From Amphibalanus amphitrite (Eukaryota; Arthropoda; Thecostraca; Balanomorpha; Balanidae), in NCBI RefSeq assembly GCF_019059575.1, contig NW_024882738.1:62001-126000 (forward strand): a stretch of DNA of 64,000 nucleotides. The letters are read 5' to 3'. The translations under genes and the position numbers were made by a program. Shown in pieces: positions 12,301 to 23,038 of this stretch. Positions within the stretch are counted from its first letter, which is position 1. Each line of letters opens with the position of its first letter. Under the pieces are notes generated by a model. That model was not told the origin of the DNA and did no database searches. It was given only the letters and a program-made list of their open reading frames with translations.

Positions 12301-12542
12301 AATACTAATATATCGCAGAGTGGCAGAACATATTCATCGATATATTTGAACGCTGACAGCAGACCCTCGCAGTTGTAGGCACCGATGGCGATGGTCGCGT
12401 TTTCGGGCAGTTCGCGATTAGCGACGCCGCGGCTGGGGTACCGTGCCGCCGAGCCGTGGCCAGCTGTTGTCGTCTCTGGAGTCCCAGGAGGCAGGTGCGC
12501 TGCCAACGTTTCGATGCCGCGTTCGGGCATGGCCACGCGCAT
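9354..12542 (-). CDS. LINE ORF2: APE endonuclease and reverse transcriptase
   Basis: This 1062-residue protein nicks the target DNA and reverse-transcribes the element RNA at the nick (target-primed reverse transcription). The N-terminal APE-type endonuclease spans about residues 50-315 (YNCEGL 57-62, SESWL 82-86, GGLALV 127-132, AGDFNC 207-212, HIDHI 271-275, SPHQP 299-303). The reverse transcriptase spans about 535-850 (GADGVTAEHL 551, NYRPISL 610, NLDARKCFD with catalytic D678, GTRQGAILSP 733, YADD 775-778). The C-terminal 280 residues show no recognisable RNase H or zinc knuckle, which fits CR1/L2 rather than I or LOA elements. The start overlaps the end of ORF1 by 125 nt in another frame, so translation probably depends on reinitiation or an internal start. 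The reading frame is intact. Confidence 0.92.
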   Translation of the reverse strand: MRVAMPERGIETLAAHLPPGTPETTTAGHGSAARYPSRGVANRELPENATIAIGAYNCEGLLSAFKYIDEYVLPLCDILVLSESWLSRAEEVYAPRIFTSAGHSELLVFQSFAMEVPPGVGEGRRRGGLALVCRRRPGLTFKSCSCDDPRLCGVTVLMDGRPVLTVIGCYMPYWDGQAGNSEEYDSVIAKLDALIMALRPSAPVVVAGDFNCALPRLPATSRPPLWQRLRGFTRHSVAMQQLLDQYELVAAEFLFPQQVNFTYARADCKSHIDHIAVPFSLLPRVAGCQILPPHPENLSPHQPLVCRLLVATAAPTETTHRAISRATPVPDSDLLCWDRVDRLEDYKHILTGMLVTQLPSCGTSLDALDSTISRCLLAAAREAGCVKQRRRPQPWWTPATAAARDRVRFWLHVWTSCGRPLHSTVYSCYQSARREYRKARRTAALAPVQQEARLLHQLKRNGNTNAFWRRVQRSRRGPLPPGGGRTASEFGRHFEAVHADEPSLLDSEQAQIAAAVEERARRYSTLATTRTVTVSQVADLLRRLPLRKVPGADGVTAEHLIYGCSPPLLSALAQLLSACLSSCNVPATFAESVVVPLLKKSQLDPNNLDNYRPISLTSCTSKLLEMLLLDELEASFCPHDLQLGFVKQRGTSEASILALETIQWCRQRDLPVYAANLDARKCFDKIWHDGLFHRLAQHLRPNSWLLMLAWYRRLQAHIAFDGAISDSFRIRRGTRQGAILSPILANAYLHPLVAALDVSDLGADLYGHHVPAVCYADDLLLLSTNARNLSTLLDVVDDFAKTWRLEFVHPEPVRTKSHCMVFGAELLSEVPRWSLSGQQLSTRQQSEHLGVVLDGSLSAAPHVQHRASRARASLYGLAPAGMLTSGLCPADKCFLWKTIIQPALTYGCVAAPLNARDMTILCSAQATSIKVVLGLPRSAHHSALLAAADIQPAHELLRAACFRTLKDAMRSEHRLQQALLSGITKLAMCPTELVGSLLIQLHEMCDCNLSALLGVAAGRPCSDRIYPQRAPDGLADSLAFLMSRRDQVSRRLLRLLTCPERE

Positions 12543-14487
12543 AGGTCCACTCGCCGTGCTCGTGAGAGTAGCCTGTAGTGGGCGCTGCGTCCCACTGAGT
12601 GCGGTTAGCGGCGGGCTGCTCGGTGGGTTGGTGCGGACCTGGATGACTGGACTGGTGCGTCGCGGCTGTGTAGTGGCTGGCTTGGACAGGAGTGGCAGGG
12701 ACTCGAAATCTCCTTCGTCGCCGTCCGTTGTTATCGGCTTTAGGACGCACGCTGAGTCCCGTCGGCCATCGCGCAGAGTTCATGACGGCATCCGATCGAG
12801 ACTCGGCGGTCTCGAACATGAAGGCCGCTCCTGGAGCCGACGGGCCGTCTGCAGGCAGACGGCGGAAACTGTATACGTCTCCAGCCACCGACTGTACTAG
12901 GCCACGCACGGAGCTATCAGACGCGTCGGGGCGAAACCCCCAAACAATGAACTTTTTCTTTGCCGGCTGCTGGGTCGCTCCTGGGGATAAGACCAAGTCA
13001 GAGGCCGCCCCAGCGCCCGTCACAGCGGCGAGTTCAGCTGGGCGCTGATTATCCGACCTTGGCGCGTTCAGCTGCCGGCTCGCGGTGGAGCCGTGGGTAA
13101 CTGTTGGCGGAGGCGGAAGGTGTGCTGGTGGGTACTGCGCCCGTCGTGTATCTGTCGCTGGCAGAACCCCAAAATCCCGTCTGGCAAAGCGCTCGTCCCC
13201 GCCCAATTCATCGTCATTTTCAGAATCAGAGTCGCCAGCTCGCCAGTGGATTCTGTCTGCGATGGCTTTACCGAGGGCAACGAGGTCAATGGCAGCGGCG
13301 ATATCCTGGGCGGCCGGCGGGCTCGCCTGGCTCACCTGGGCGTCCGGTGGGCTCACCTGGGCGGTCGGTGGGCTCACCTGGGCGGTCAGTGGGCTCGCCT
13401 GGGTCGCCTGGGCGGCCGGTGGGCTCGCCTGGGTCACCTGGGCGGCCGATGGGCTCGCCTGACTGCTCACCTGGGCGGCCGGCGGGCTCGCATGGGACAT
13501 CTGGGCGGCCGGCGGGCTCGCCTGGCTCACCTGGGCGGCCGGTGGGCTCGCCTGACTGCTCACCTGGGCGGCCGGCGGGCTCGCATGGGACATCTGGGCG
13601 GCCGGCGGGCTCGCCTGGCTCACCTGGGCGGCCGGCGGATTCGCCCGCTTTACGTGTGTATTGGTAACCAGATGGTTATATGTCTCTGACCGGTTCGATG
13701 ACTGGTGGTCCAGCATATCGCGCAGTAGGTCCTCCAGCTGGTCAATCCTGGCGTCCCGATCAGCACACGCACGCTGCAGGTCGTACAGCTGCTCTTCAAG
13801 CCGCTGGACTTGGACTCGCTGGGCATCGGCGGCGGCAGCACGACGACGAAGGTCCTCAAGCTCTCTGTCCATTCGTAACTGCGAATCGATTACAGAACGC
13901 AGAGAAGCCTCCACGGTGGCTGCGTTAACCAGACCTGGCGGTGGTTCGGCGGCGGAACCCGGCGGCGGCAGCGGAGGCCGGCCACCGGGCTTCAAGACGG
14001 CAGAATCGACGCGGCGAGTGAGAAGGCGCTGCGCTGCAGAGTAACCGAGCTCCCAGCAGTCGTCGGCCAGGGCGGTGACGTTACCCGCCTGGCGGTTACG
14101 CAGCGGACGCCCAGCAGTGGCTGGGATCCCTGACGTAAGGGCGCCGTGAAGCTTACCGCGCAGAGCACGCAGATCACACTCTCCCAAGCTGGCTAGAAAA
14201 CATCGCACTTCCGCAGGACTGTAGCGGCCGGAGAAGATTGTCTCGCTACGGACCAGCAACTCTATCTTCTCGGCGGAAGAGGCGTCAGCTGGAAACAGCT
14301 CCTCCAGTTGCATGTGTTGACTCGGAGCGACGGGTGGCTGCTCCCGCTCCGGGCTGCTGACCGCTGCAGCTGCCATCACCAGCTCCGAGCTGCTTACCGT
14401 TGTAGCTGCCACTTCCGGCTCCGGGCTGCTGGCCGCTGTAGCTGCCACCTCCGACAAAGTATCTGATGTGTCAGCGGTGTCGTCCAT
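12418..14487 (-). CDS. LINE ORF1: coiled-coil RNA-binding-like protein with PAAQ repeats
   Basis: This 689-residue ORF1 protein would coat the element RNA. Domains in order: an Ala/Ser/Glu-rich N terminus (1-55); a conserved block of unknown fold (60-160) that also occurs in the relic at 7944-8409; a Pro-rich hinge (165-185); a coiled coil (195-262) with heptad-like Leu/Arg spacing; a tandem decapeptide array of the type SPPAAQVSQA (284-395); an acidic stretch; and near residues 515-600 a segment with RRM-like alternation (KKKFIVWGF followed later by AAFMFETAES). The C terminus is basic and ends PRRR. No CCHC knuckle is seen. The start ATG at 14485-14487 gives MDDTADTSD. The frame is open throughout. 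Confidence 0.82.
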   Translation of the reverse strand: MDDTADTSDTLSEVAATAASSPEPEVAATTVSSSELVMAAAAVSSPEREQPPVAPSQHMQLEELFPADASSAEKIELLVRSETIFSGRYSPAEVRCFLASLGECDLRALRGKLHGALTSGIPATAGRPLRNRQAGNVTALADDCWELGYSAAQRLLTRRVDSAVLKPGGRPPLPPPGSAAEPPPGLVNAATVEASLRSVIDSQLRMDRELEDLRRRAAAADAQRVQVQRLEEQLYDLQRACADRDARIDQLEDLLRDMLDHQSSNRSETYNHLVTNTHVKRANPPAAQVSQASPPAAQMSHASPPAAQVSSQASPPAAQVSQASPPAAQMSHASPPAAQVSSQASPSAAQVTQASPPAAQATQASPLTAQVSPPTAQVSPPDAQVSQASPPAAQDIAAAIDLVALGKAIADRIHWRAGDSDSENDDELGGDERFARRDFGVLPATDTRRAQYPPAHLPPPPTVTHGSTASRQLNAPRSDNQRPAELAAVTGAGAASDLVLSPGATQQPAKKKFIVWGFRPDASDSSVRGLVQSVAGDVYSFRRLPADGPSAPGAAFMFETAESRSDAVMNSARWPTGLSVRPKADNNGRRRRRFRVPATPVQASHYTAATHQSSHPGPHQPTEQPAANRTQWDAAPTTGYSHEHGEWTYARGHARTRHRNVGSAPASWDSRDDNSWPRLGGTVPQPRRR
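13302..13638 (-). repeat. 30-bp coding tandem repeat in LINE ORF1
   Basis: About 11 units of 27-33 bp encode variants of SPPAAQVSQA, SPPAAQMSHA and SPPAAQVSSQA. A three-unit block (VSQ, MSH, VSSQ) is itself duplicated, which indicates recent unequal exchange or slippage. All units keep the reading frame. Confidence 0.85.
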
Positions 14488-14510
14488 GTTAGCTTCCAGT
14501 GGCCTACAAT

Positions 14511-16940
14511 ATCTGTATCCGGCCGTGATATGCCCGACTGTAGAGTACCACGCTCAGCTTGCAGAATATTCGTATAATATATTTCAAGCGGTCAGATTGC
14601 ACTTCGGTATGTTTTTTAAATCTTCAGGCTGAAGGACCGATTTATAATTGTAGTATCCCAATGTCGTGGTTGGCCACGTCACAACGTCACGTTTTTCGCT
14701 GAGAACGAAATCTGGGCTCGGAGGATCAGTTGTCCTCTGGCAGCGTGGCAAACATGACGCAAATTCAGATCAATCCATGGACTCACCCTCGACTCACCTA
14801 GATCAAAAGACGCAATAATCTTGGCGAATTCAGAGAATCAAGTCATGAAATATTTAACCACGTATAGAATAAGACTTGGCGCATCGACTGAGCGATGAAA
14901 CGTCACGGAACTCGTGAAATGTGAAGAATACAAGATAACTATGCGCGGAGCCGCCGTCAAGCCGACCAAACGGCTCTGCGCCTGCGCAGAGCCTCCACTA
15001 TGACCGTGGGCGCTGAGAAAGCCTGTTGCTTTTCATTTTAATTTGAATATTAGAAGATACCCACCACTGGAACTTGGACTGATATTATACCCAAGGCCAT
15101 ATATATTATACCAAGGCCGAAGATGATCAAGCTGCCTGCTATATCTGGAGCTTGGTGTTGAACTTTAACATGGAATAAAAAACAAAATATCAAAGCAAAC
15201 TGGATATGGTACTGCAAGTTAAAGTCCAAAGAAATTTGAAGAGCTGACAATTGACATTAATTCTTTTCCTGCAAGGCTTTCATATGGAGATCACACCATG
15301 AAGAAATATTTTTGATGTTAACAGTTGAAAGGGGATTGATCTTCCAGTTTTGACGAAAGACGCTGCTGACTGTCTTTGGAAAAGGATGTCGTTGTCGGCA
15401 TGAGGTGCAATTGTGCTTGTGAAGTGGTTATAACTGGTCTTTTCACAGTATTAAATTAAATGTGTCATTGCAGCCAAGTGTGTTATCATGTAAGGTAAAA
15501 TCAAAACTACAATGTTGGGTTTACGAGCATTGAGGAGGCTGGTAGGTAACATCTGCATGTGCTCGTAAATCATGCTGCCAAAGTATTCTCAATTAATTTT
15601 ATCATACACTTTTGTTGTCCAGAATGGTTGCACTATTGTTTGGTATCATATTATTCCATGTAAATATGGTAGTGTAAAGTCCGACCAACATGTTACCAGA
15701 TTTGAAGCTGTTACGTTACCTAAGTACCTGTTTTTTACTGGCGTGGTGAATGTCACCTGGATTTTGTTTTGAGGTGCAGACCTAGTAACTCTGACTACAT
15801 GGGTTTGAAGCTATTATCTATTCTGTTTTTACTGGCCTGGTGAACGGCGACTGATGTTGTCTGTGGATGGCACTGAAACAAATTTTGAGTGTCATGTACA
15901 GTGTTTTATTTTAATACAATGCTGAGGGCTGAAAGTTGTCTTGTTTAGGGTGGTGAAAGTTCAGGATATGCCAGCCACCATGGTGGGTCAGAGTTAATGT
16001 GTTGCAGTCAGTTCGGCTTCGGCAAGCACACGGATGGGCATACGCATCAAGACCTGCTCTGCCATACTTTCAGCCAATTTTACCTAGGTAAGTCTTTTCT
16101 TTTTTTTTTCTGCCAAAAGCTATGACATTGTGAATTTCAGTGCTGTGGCCTGTGTGTAGCTTTCAGGAAAGCAATTCTAAATAAAGCTCTGATAAAGTGC
16201 AAAATCAGCAATGCAGCCCTCTAATACATTTTCTACAACATCTTACTTGTTCCTTGCATGGAGAGAAAAATGCAATGTTATGAATTCGTTTATTCACATA
16301 ATTTGACAAGCATGCAGTTACCTGCTACTATCACTGCAGAAAACATCAGTTGATCAAACACAAGACACAACAGAAGTTTACAACATAGGGCTGCCGAACC
16401 TGCTTCCTCCCACCACAGTTGATGCCATTTCCTAGCCTGGCTTGATGTGAGCACTGAATAGCTGCTTTGTCTAATTACAGCTCACTACCATTCAACTTAA
16501 ACTGCTCTCTTTAAAGTAAGAGTGAGAGCGTTCAGTGTTCATAGCAGCTCGACAGACGACAGACAACAAACATCTTGACAAACCAACCAGTTTTTGATTT
16601 GGCTAATGATTTATGTGCTTGTTGTATCATGGCCAAACTACTTTAACAGCAATAATCCCTGTTTCATCTTGATCTTGCTTTTATTTCCATTTGAACTCAG
16701 ATCTTGAAACAATCATCTGAAGTGATATCAGATACTGGCTTCTGTTTCTCTTAAAAGCAAGTTAAAACAACAATGATAAACTAAGGCAGGAGATGTGAGC
16801 TGTGGCAGTAGATTTTTGATTCAACATATGTCAACCTTATATTGCTTGAGACCTCTGTGACAGACAAATATTTATAGTTTTTTGATAGTTTGGATTCTTG
16901 GCTTGATTTAGCAGATCAGCTGTGAACCTCGACTTTGAAA
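14511..16940. other. No supported gene; isolated splice-donor-like site
   Basis: A long AT-rich stretch without coding signal. A strong donor-like CTAG|GTAAGT lies at 16084-16093, preceded by a sequence with a Kozak-like ATG near 15981 that opens only five codons. This could be part of a 5' UTR exon of a host gene, but nothing else supports it. Confidence 0.35.
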
Positions 16941-16949
16941 TCACATAAA

Positions 16950-17255
16950 TGTCATGGTACCCGAACGAATCCTCGCATGACATTTCTTCGTAGCACAATT
17001 TTTCGTCCGCATTTCTTCGTCTACAAATCTTCGTCGGTGCATTTATTTGTCCCTCAATGCTTACCTACTCTTGCATATATTTGCGTTGAAGAAGAAATGC
17101 GAGCCGATTTTCATATACCCTGATGCGAGACAAAGTAATGCGATACGAATAAATGCCCTGACGAAGATTTGCAGACGAAGAATTGCGATACGAAGAAATG
17201 CCATAAGAAGAATTGTCCTGGAATCCTTTATTGGTCATCATATATTGACCTTGAT
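16950..17255. mobile_element. Foldback element with short TTCTTCGT / ACGAAGAA repeat arms
   Basis: The left arm (16975-17055) holds repeated TTCTTCGT-type words spaced 12-16 bp. The right arm (17125-17220) holds their complement ACGAAGAA, so the two arms can pair imperfectly. The design (arms built of short degenerate repeats with palindromic cores) resembles the much larger structure at 56270-58350. Confidence 0.55.
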
Positions 17256-17319
17256 AAGATAAACGCATCATTCGCGCAATATTTGTCGCACTTTGATACC
17301 AAACTATTGCTTCCAAATG

Positions 17320-17524
17320 CCGACGTAAGGAAAACCTTTATGTGACGTCATAGAAACAGCGGAGTTCCCAAAAAGTAAACAAAAATAAAAGTCTTATATC
17401 TCGAAAACGGGTGAATATTTTCCGGTAAAATTTGGTAGATGTTCATTTTCGCTCTTTGTGATTCACGCTACATCACTTTTATGCCAATTCATTAACTTTT
17501 TTGAAGGTGGGAGGGTCCCTTTAA
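17320..17524 (+). mobile_element. TTAA element family 2, right part
   Basis: It ends GAAGGTGGGAGGGTCCCTTT-AA and matches the right end of the copy at 37365-37893, including TGACGTCA near 17342. It is the partner of the left end at 8905, so the original element of roughly 530 bp now spans 8.6 kb. The same TTAA is followed by CCCTATTTCGG, which may be the start of another TTAA element. Confidence 0.65.
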
Positions 17525-17838
17525 CCCTATTTCGGACGGGGGAGGCCTTTCAGGATTTTCTTGTGCAATTGTCAAACGCCGCGAGACATTCAGCCCATAT
17601 TTGGTGATTTTTCCTAAATGCTCATTGCGCACATCTCAGCAAAAAAAAAAAAAAAAATGACGGGTCAGGTCAGGTCAGGTAACCAGAACGGGTTTGTTGG
17701 CTACACCTAAGAAAAGTTTGCAATCACGTCAGAGCTTGAGTTTTTTTCAAGGAGCTATTTCCTCTCATCAGGTCTTCAAAACAGTACCTCCAGTATGTGT
17801 CGTTTGTACCTATATCTCAGAAATTTTATCTGTGACCT

Positions 17839-18087
17839 GTGGCCGTATTCACAATCACGGGTTAAGGGTAGGGGTAGGAGTAACAGGTAACGGGTTATTT
17901 TTGTGGCCGTATTCACATTCGAAGTTTACCCCTGATGCTCGCCCGGCGCCACGCAGGCCAGGTACCGTCTGCTTGGCGCCGGGCGAGCATCAGGGGTGAA
18001 ACTTCGATTGTGAATACGGCCACAAAAATAACCCGTTACCCCTTACTCCTACCCCTACCCTTAACCCGTGATTGTGAATACGGCCAC
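17839..18087. mobile_element. Near-perfect 249-bp palindromic MITE
   Basis: The arms GTGGCCGTATTCACAATC (left) and its complement (right) extend nearly to the centre at GGCGCCACGCAGGCC / GGTACCGTCTGC. Each arm contains the telomere-like stretch GGGTTAAGGGTAGGGGTAGG. A half-copy of the same family is at 45640-45787. No ORF. The target duplication is unclear. Confidence 0.78.
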
Positions 18088-20330
18088 TGAGGTCAGGTCA
18101 GAGTCGTGACCTTTACATTGCAAGCCTATGAAAAAAAATATTGAAATGCGACCTGCCTCGAGTAAACGAGTCAAAACTACCCAATTCTTTAAGAATTATG
18201 ACAAATAATCTTATCTGTAGGTAATGATCTAGGTGCCATTTACGGACAGGGGCACCGGAGAGGGTTATCTGAGGGCGGGATCATGTGAGGTGATATCTAC
18301 CATACATCAATGCTCACAATACTTACAATATAGACAATGCTTACAATACTGTTACAATACTTACGATGAGACAAGCAAGCACTCTGCCGTTACAGTTCTA
18401 ACTTCTGTTTTGAAAACCAACGTTACACACATTCGCTGCCAGCATAACATGTATTGTTTGACAGTAACAAAATATAATTGACATCTGAACCCCAAACGGA
18501 CCGCCATCCACTCAAATTTTATAACCCTGACCAGTCAGAGGGCGAACGGAGGTCATCTCCTGGGCATTACACTCAGACCTTGCACAAAATATCTCACCTC
18601 ACAGTGATCATCACAACAATACCGCCGACTAGCTAGTAGATTTCCAGGTACATACTTGCATCAGCTCTTCTTGCTATTGCGGACGATCATCTCCTCAGGG
18701 TAATGTTGTTTGGGACATGAACGAAGATCTTTTTCGGAGTTTCATGAGTGCTACTGCAACAGCCTGGCATAAAACAGGACTTGTACGCTTTTCCCTGCAC
18801 TTTGCCCTTCAGTATATCACAAAAGAATTGTTTAAAATCCATCTTACGCTTCTTTCACAGTCTCCCTTGCCACCGTAGATGAATTGCTGTTGCTGGTAAG
18901 TTAGGGCACGGTAGATAGAAATTACCTCGGCACTCAACGCCTTCAGTTATTTTTATGAAAAAGAACAAAGAAATTATTAATAAGATAAGAGAAAGGTTAA
19001 CATTTTATTGTAAATTATGCCAAATACGTATTAGAAAGAACTTTTGCTCTTCAGCATCTTCCGATTCACCATGTTTTTCATTTGAAAATTCGAGGTACAC
19101 AAAATGTTTACCACGCGCTCAATGTTAAATGGGAACAGTACACGGCAGAGCATCAATTTTTGACACTGAACCTACATCCGTGAATGATTTAGCATAATTT
19201 AAAGCTAAAAACAGCGCGAATGGCAGAGTGAAACAAACAACCTCTTTCACACATAGAAATAACATGTAATCGGTGGTGCGCCAGATGCGCCGTTATTTGT
19301 CAACCGCAGAAGGTGACATGTGACGTAACAGCATCAAGAGCGTCTTTTTCAAGAACTTTGAAAAACATGTTTTCTATCTGTCTTCTCCCATTTCTCTTAG
19401 CATATTGATTTTATGAGGAAATTGTATGCACCATAAATTCTGCGAAAACAGTTTGATCGTTTTTATACATTCTTAAAAAATCGAGTTCCCAACCCCATTG
19501 TTTCTGATTAGTTCAAACCTCTGGTGATCAAAAGACAGAGTTTGAGGACCAATGTGTTGGAATGCATCAATTATGTTTTCGTTCAGGAGAGGTGGGAGAC
19601 ACGCATTTGATTGTAATTGCATAGAACAATATGTGAGTTAGAGAAAAGGAAGAAGAGAAAAGGGTGAAAGTTTTCCTAGAAAAAAAAAGAGAAAAACACC
19701 ATTACAGAGGGAATGGGTGTCCTGCTACATTCTTAGCTTATATCTATGTAAGAAAGAAAGAAAGAATTACTATATAGAGGGTTGGATACTATATAGAAGA
19801 TTACAAATAGTTATGTTTATATGTATTGTATGTTTGTTGTATATTGTATGCAAATATATATATATGCTGTATATTGTATATGTATATTGTATATTGAATC
19901 AGTAACACCTACCGTGACAGACATCTAGCTGATATCTGGCCAGCCTCCGGCCAGGCGGAGCCACAAGGTGTCGCTCCGCAGCGTATAGTAGGTGGCGCCA
20001 CTATCCAGCGTTGACGCTACGACAATGGGGAAGGGCAGGCACCAAGCCAGTTCCCTATGGGTGAAACAACAGCAAAACCATACAATGAATGTAACGTAAT
20101 GTAATAGAATGCCTTCAACAGAGGTGCACAAATAGCCCAGCCTGTCTCCTACACGGTCTCCGATGGCTCCGGTTTGTCTCACCGATCATCCTTAGGTATA
20201 TATCCCAACATATCTATACTTTCAAGTAAAGCTGGTTATTTACAGTACAGTTATCAATATTTACAGGACGTAAACGCTATTCCTGAAGTGTTTTTATTTC
20301 TGAAGCTATCCGCAGATATATCGTCATTTT
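18088..20330. other. No supported feature
   Basis: Unique-looking AT-rich DNA with a TA/TGTATA-rich microsatellite at about 19800-19900 and an AAAG run near 19748. No coding exon is recognisable. Confidence 0.5.
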
Positions 20331-20931
20331 TTAACCCACGAGCCGCTGGGGGGGGGCATAAAGTTGCCCCCCCTTTACGTTTTGTGAAATATCTCCGAAA
20401 CCTGATGAGCTACGAACGTGAAACTTGGCATAGCTTCAAATGAATACCTAGGCAATATTTGAGGAAAGTTTGGTGGTTGTAGGACCTAAGATGACGTCAC
20501 AGTGACGTCATAAAGTTTTGTCGTTTTCCGATATGGACCGTTTCTGATGACGCTGAGCATGAAACTCGACTGTAAATGAACTAGACAGCACCTGCTGTCA
20601 TCCTAAAACATCTTACTACACTTCCATCTAGTTTCTGACCAATAATCGGCCCTTTATATTCGGTCCCATATATGTGATGTTTCGTGAGGAATATGAGAGT
20701 CGCAAATCTATAATTTCACTTATGACGTCACTGTGACGTCATTTCAAATGGGATCGACACCAAATTTGGACACAACCTCGGCTAGGTATTCAGGAAGATG
20801 TGTGCAAAGTTTCGCCTCTCTATCTCGTCGCGTTGCGACGATATCGTCGCAGAAGTAAAGGGGGGGCAACTTTATGCCCCCCCCCCCAGCGGCCGGCGGG
20901 TGGCGCGGAGGCCCAGCGGCCGCCGGGTTAA
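20331..20931. mobile_element. TTAA-flanked element with mirrored TGACGTCA pairs
   Basis: The element is bounded by TTAA at 20331-20334 and 20928-20931 with termini CCCACGAGCCGCTGG / CCGGCGGCCGC...GGG. Subterminal hairpins of G-run-CA...TG-C-run lie at about 20349-20374 and 20861-20889. Two pairs of the palindrome TGACGTCA, each with 11-bp spacing, lie at 20492/20503 and 20723/20734. There is no transposase. It is a non-autonomous piggyBac-type element by its TTAA flanks. Confidence 0.75.
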
Positions 20932-22351
20932 GAAGCCGACAGACATACCTACGGTATGCGCTGATTTGGGCAAAGTGCGAGGCAGGACTTGGTACACCTC
21001 CACCTGAAATGCATACTGGTGGTGTATAATTAGACTAGAGTGAGGCGGTCTGGTTGTTGAGTGTGTCTGGAAACACTGGAAAGTCAAGAACTACCCTCAT
21101 AAAACCACCGGGACGCTCAATTAATTCCTCTCATCCAATGAGGGTTCAGTTCCACATGAACCAGACGGGCGTCCATCTGCCGTCCCATAGCGTCCCTCTC
21201 CCGTTTAGTGGGGCAGTTACTACTTGGCGGGCTGAAGGTGAAGTGACGTAACGCTGCAGTGTACGGTGCACATCAGTGTTTCTGTTTAGGAATATGAAAC
21301 TTTAAGGAGTGTGTAACAAGTTTTTTCCTGGATCAACATTACTTCATTTAGGTAAGAAAACATTATTTGAGGACGATTTTGCAATATTTGCTAATGGGAC
21401 GAAGCCCATTAAATTGCTATGGAATACCTATAATATTGAGGACCACAAACGTTCAGAAAACGTTTTGACTGTAGGCTTTAAGAAGCGGCTTTAAATCCTT
21501 TTATAATCCATCGCTGACTAGTGACTACATCTATGCTGCAATCTATACACATTTCACGTGCATCGCTAATCTCTTCGTTAATACAGATCGGTCTATTTTT
21601 TTCTTGCTTAGCAAACCTCAGCTGTCTTGTAAAATTTTCACGACGCATTCATACATTACAGTTTAGAGGCAGATAAATCCGATATTCCTGTTTTCTGCGT
21701 GGCTCTGTGAGGTCGGTCCCTGCCATGGATGGTGTGAGACCATCCATGCTGCCGATCGTTCGACGCGCTAGTTTTATTGGGGGTTATATATGACCGAAGG
21801 ACATCAACGGCCGACGGAACTGCCTCGCCTGGCGGGGTCACCAATGTGGAACACGCTGCCGGTTTTTCCGAAGTAAAACTGGATATTTGCTAGACAAAGT
21901 TAGACTAAGTGAAATTAATGTACTTAGCCATATGAAAGCAAATGTTTGACAGAAAGTAAGCGGGCATTTTGTCGCTGCTGGGGACAACTGCCGGAAAACT
22001 AACTGCATTCCCGCAACATCCAATTACTCATCGATACGTATCAAATGAAGCAGGGCAGATTACCATATTATTTTTCTTAGGATGTCGGAATATAACAACA
22101 TGTTAAAATACCAAAAAGGTGCAATATCCTTGTTTATAGCACAGCCTTTGTTCCGAGTCTGTGCTTTTGGATGGATCTCATGTGCTTAAAATCTATAGAA
22201 AAATGCACTAAGTATCCATTTGAATTATTACTTAGGTATGCCAACATGATGGATAGAAGAAAAATCAATTCTAATTTGTTGTCAAGTCTAGATGTGTTTT
22301 CCCCACTGTCAATGACTGATTTCTTCTTGCTGAGTAATGTTTTGCAACCTA
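20932..22351. other. No supported feature
   Basis: Only short chance frames. Nothing recognisable. Confidence 0.45.
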
Positions 22352-22905
22352 TTAACCCATTTACGCCCTTCGTTGCGTTTTCGCAACGCAAGCAAGCGTC
22401 GACGTGATCGAAGCTTGAGAAGTGTGTAAAAGAGACTAACCGATGAGACAAGTTTCAGCGTGTGTAGCATGGTTGTGCGCATGATACTACGCAGTTACAA
22501 GTCTGTGCGGCCGGTAAGTTACTGCCTAGAGCTCCCAGAGGGAAGTCGAAGGTTTTGTGAGTGATGACGTCACGAAAACCAAGATAAGTAGGCTAAGTGC
22601 TTAATAATATCGTAATGAAAATTGTGTAAACATATTCTGCAGAGTCCCTACAATAGCGTAGATATGCATTTTGTTAAGAAATAATGCTACAAAAAGGGTT
22701 TGTGACTATTTTCAAATATGACTACGGTCGCGTTGCGGGAACGCAACGAAGGGCACATCGGAAAGACAGCGGTGTTGCGAAAACGCAACGATGGGCACAT
22801 TGGCAGGGTAGCGGAAGTATGAATATCAACAGTAGACTTCACTCGTGATACGCTGTGGGTTCTCTCTTTCTCTCCCCCATCTTCCTCCCTCTCCTCCTCG
22901 TTCCC

Positions 22906-23020
<115 letters not shown>

Positions 23021-23038
23021 CATTTTGTAGCCATGAGG

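Larger units (their letters stand above)
9219..14510 (-). mobile_element. Full-length CR1/L2-type LINE with two intact ORFs
   Basis: The element is read right to left: a short 5' region, ORF1 (14487-12418), ORF2 (12542-9354), a roughly 120-bp 3' UTR, then a microsatellite-like tail of ATG/TGA trinucleotides at 9219-9236 ending in family-2 TTAA sequence. Short trinucleotide tails rather than poly(A) are typical of the CR1/L2 group. GC content is much higher than in the flanks. Both ORFs are free of stops and frameshifts, which suggests a young, possibly competent insertion. The 5' boundary is uncertain by about 100 bp. Confidence 0.8.

Noticed and set aside
13085..13689. Plus-strand Gly/Ser/Arg-rich frames of up to 198 codons
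   Set aside because: Shadows of the PAAQ-encoding repeat of the minus-strand LINE ORF1.
16935..17316. Small overlapping frames on both strands
   Set aside because: They arise from the foldback repeat. No domain or splice support.
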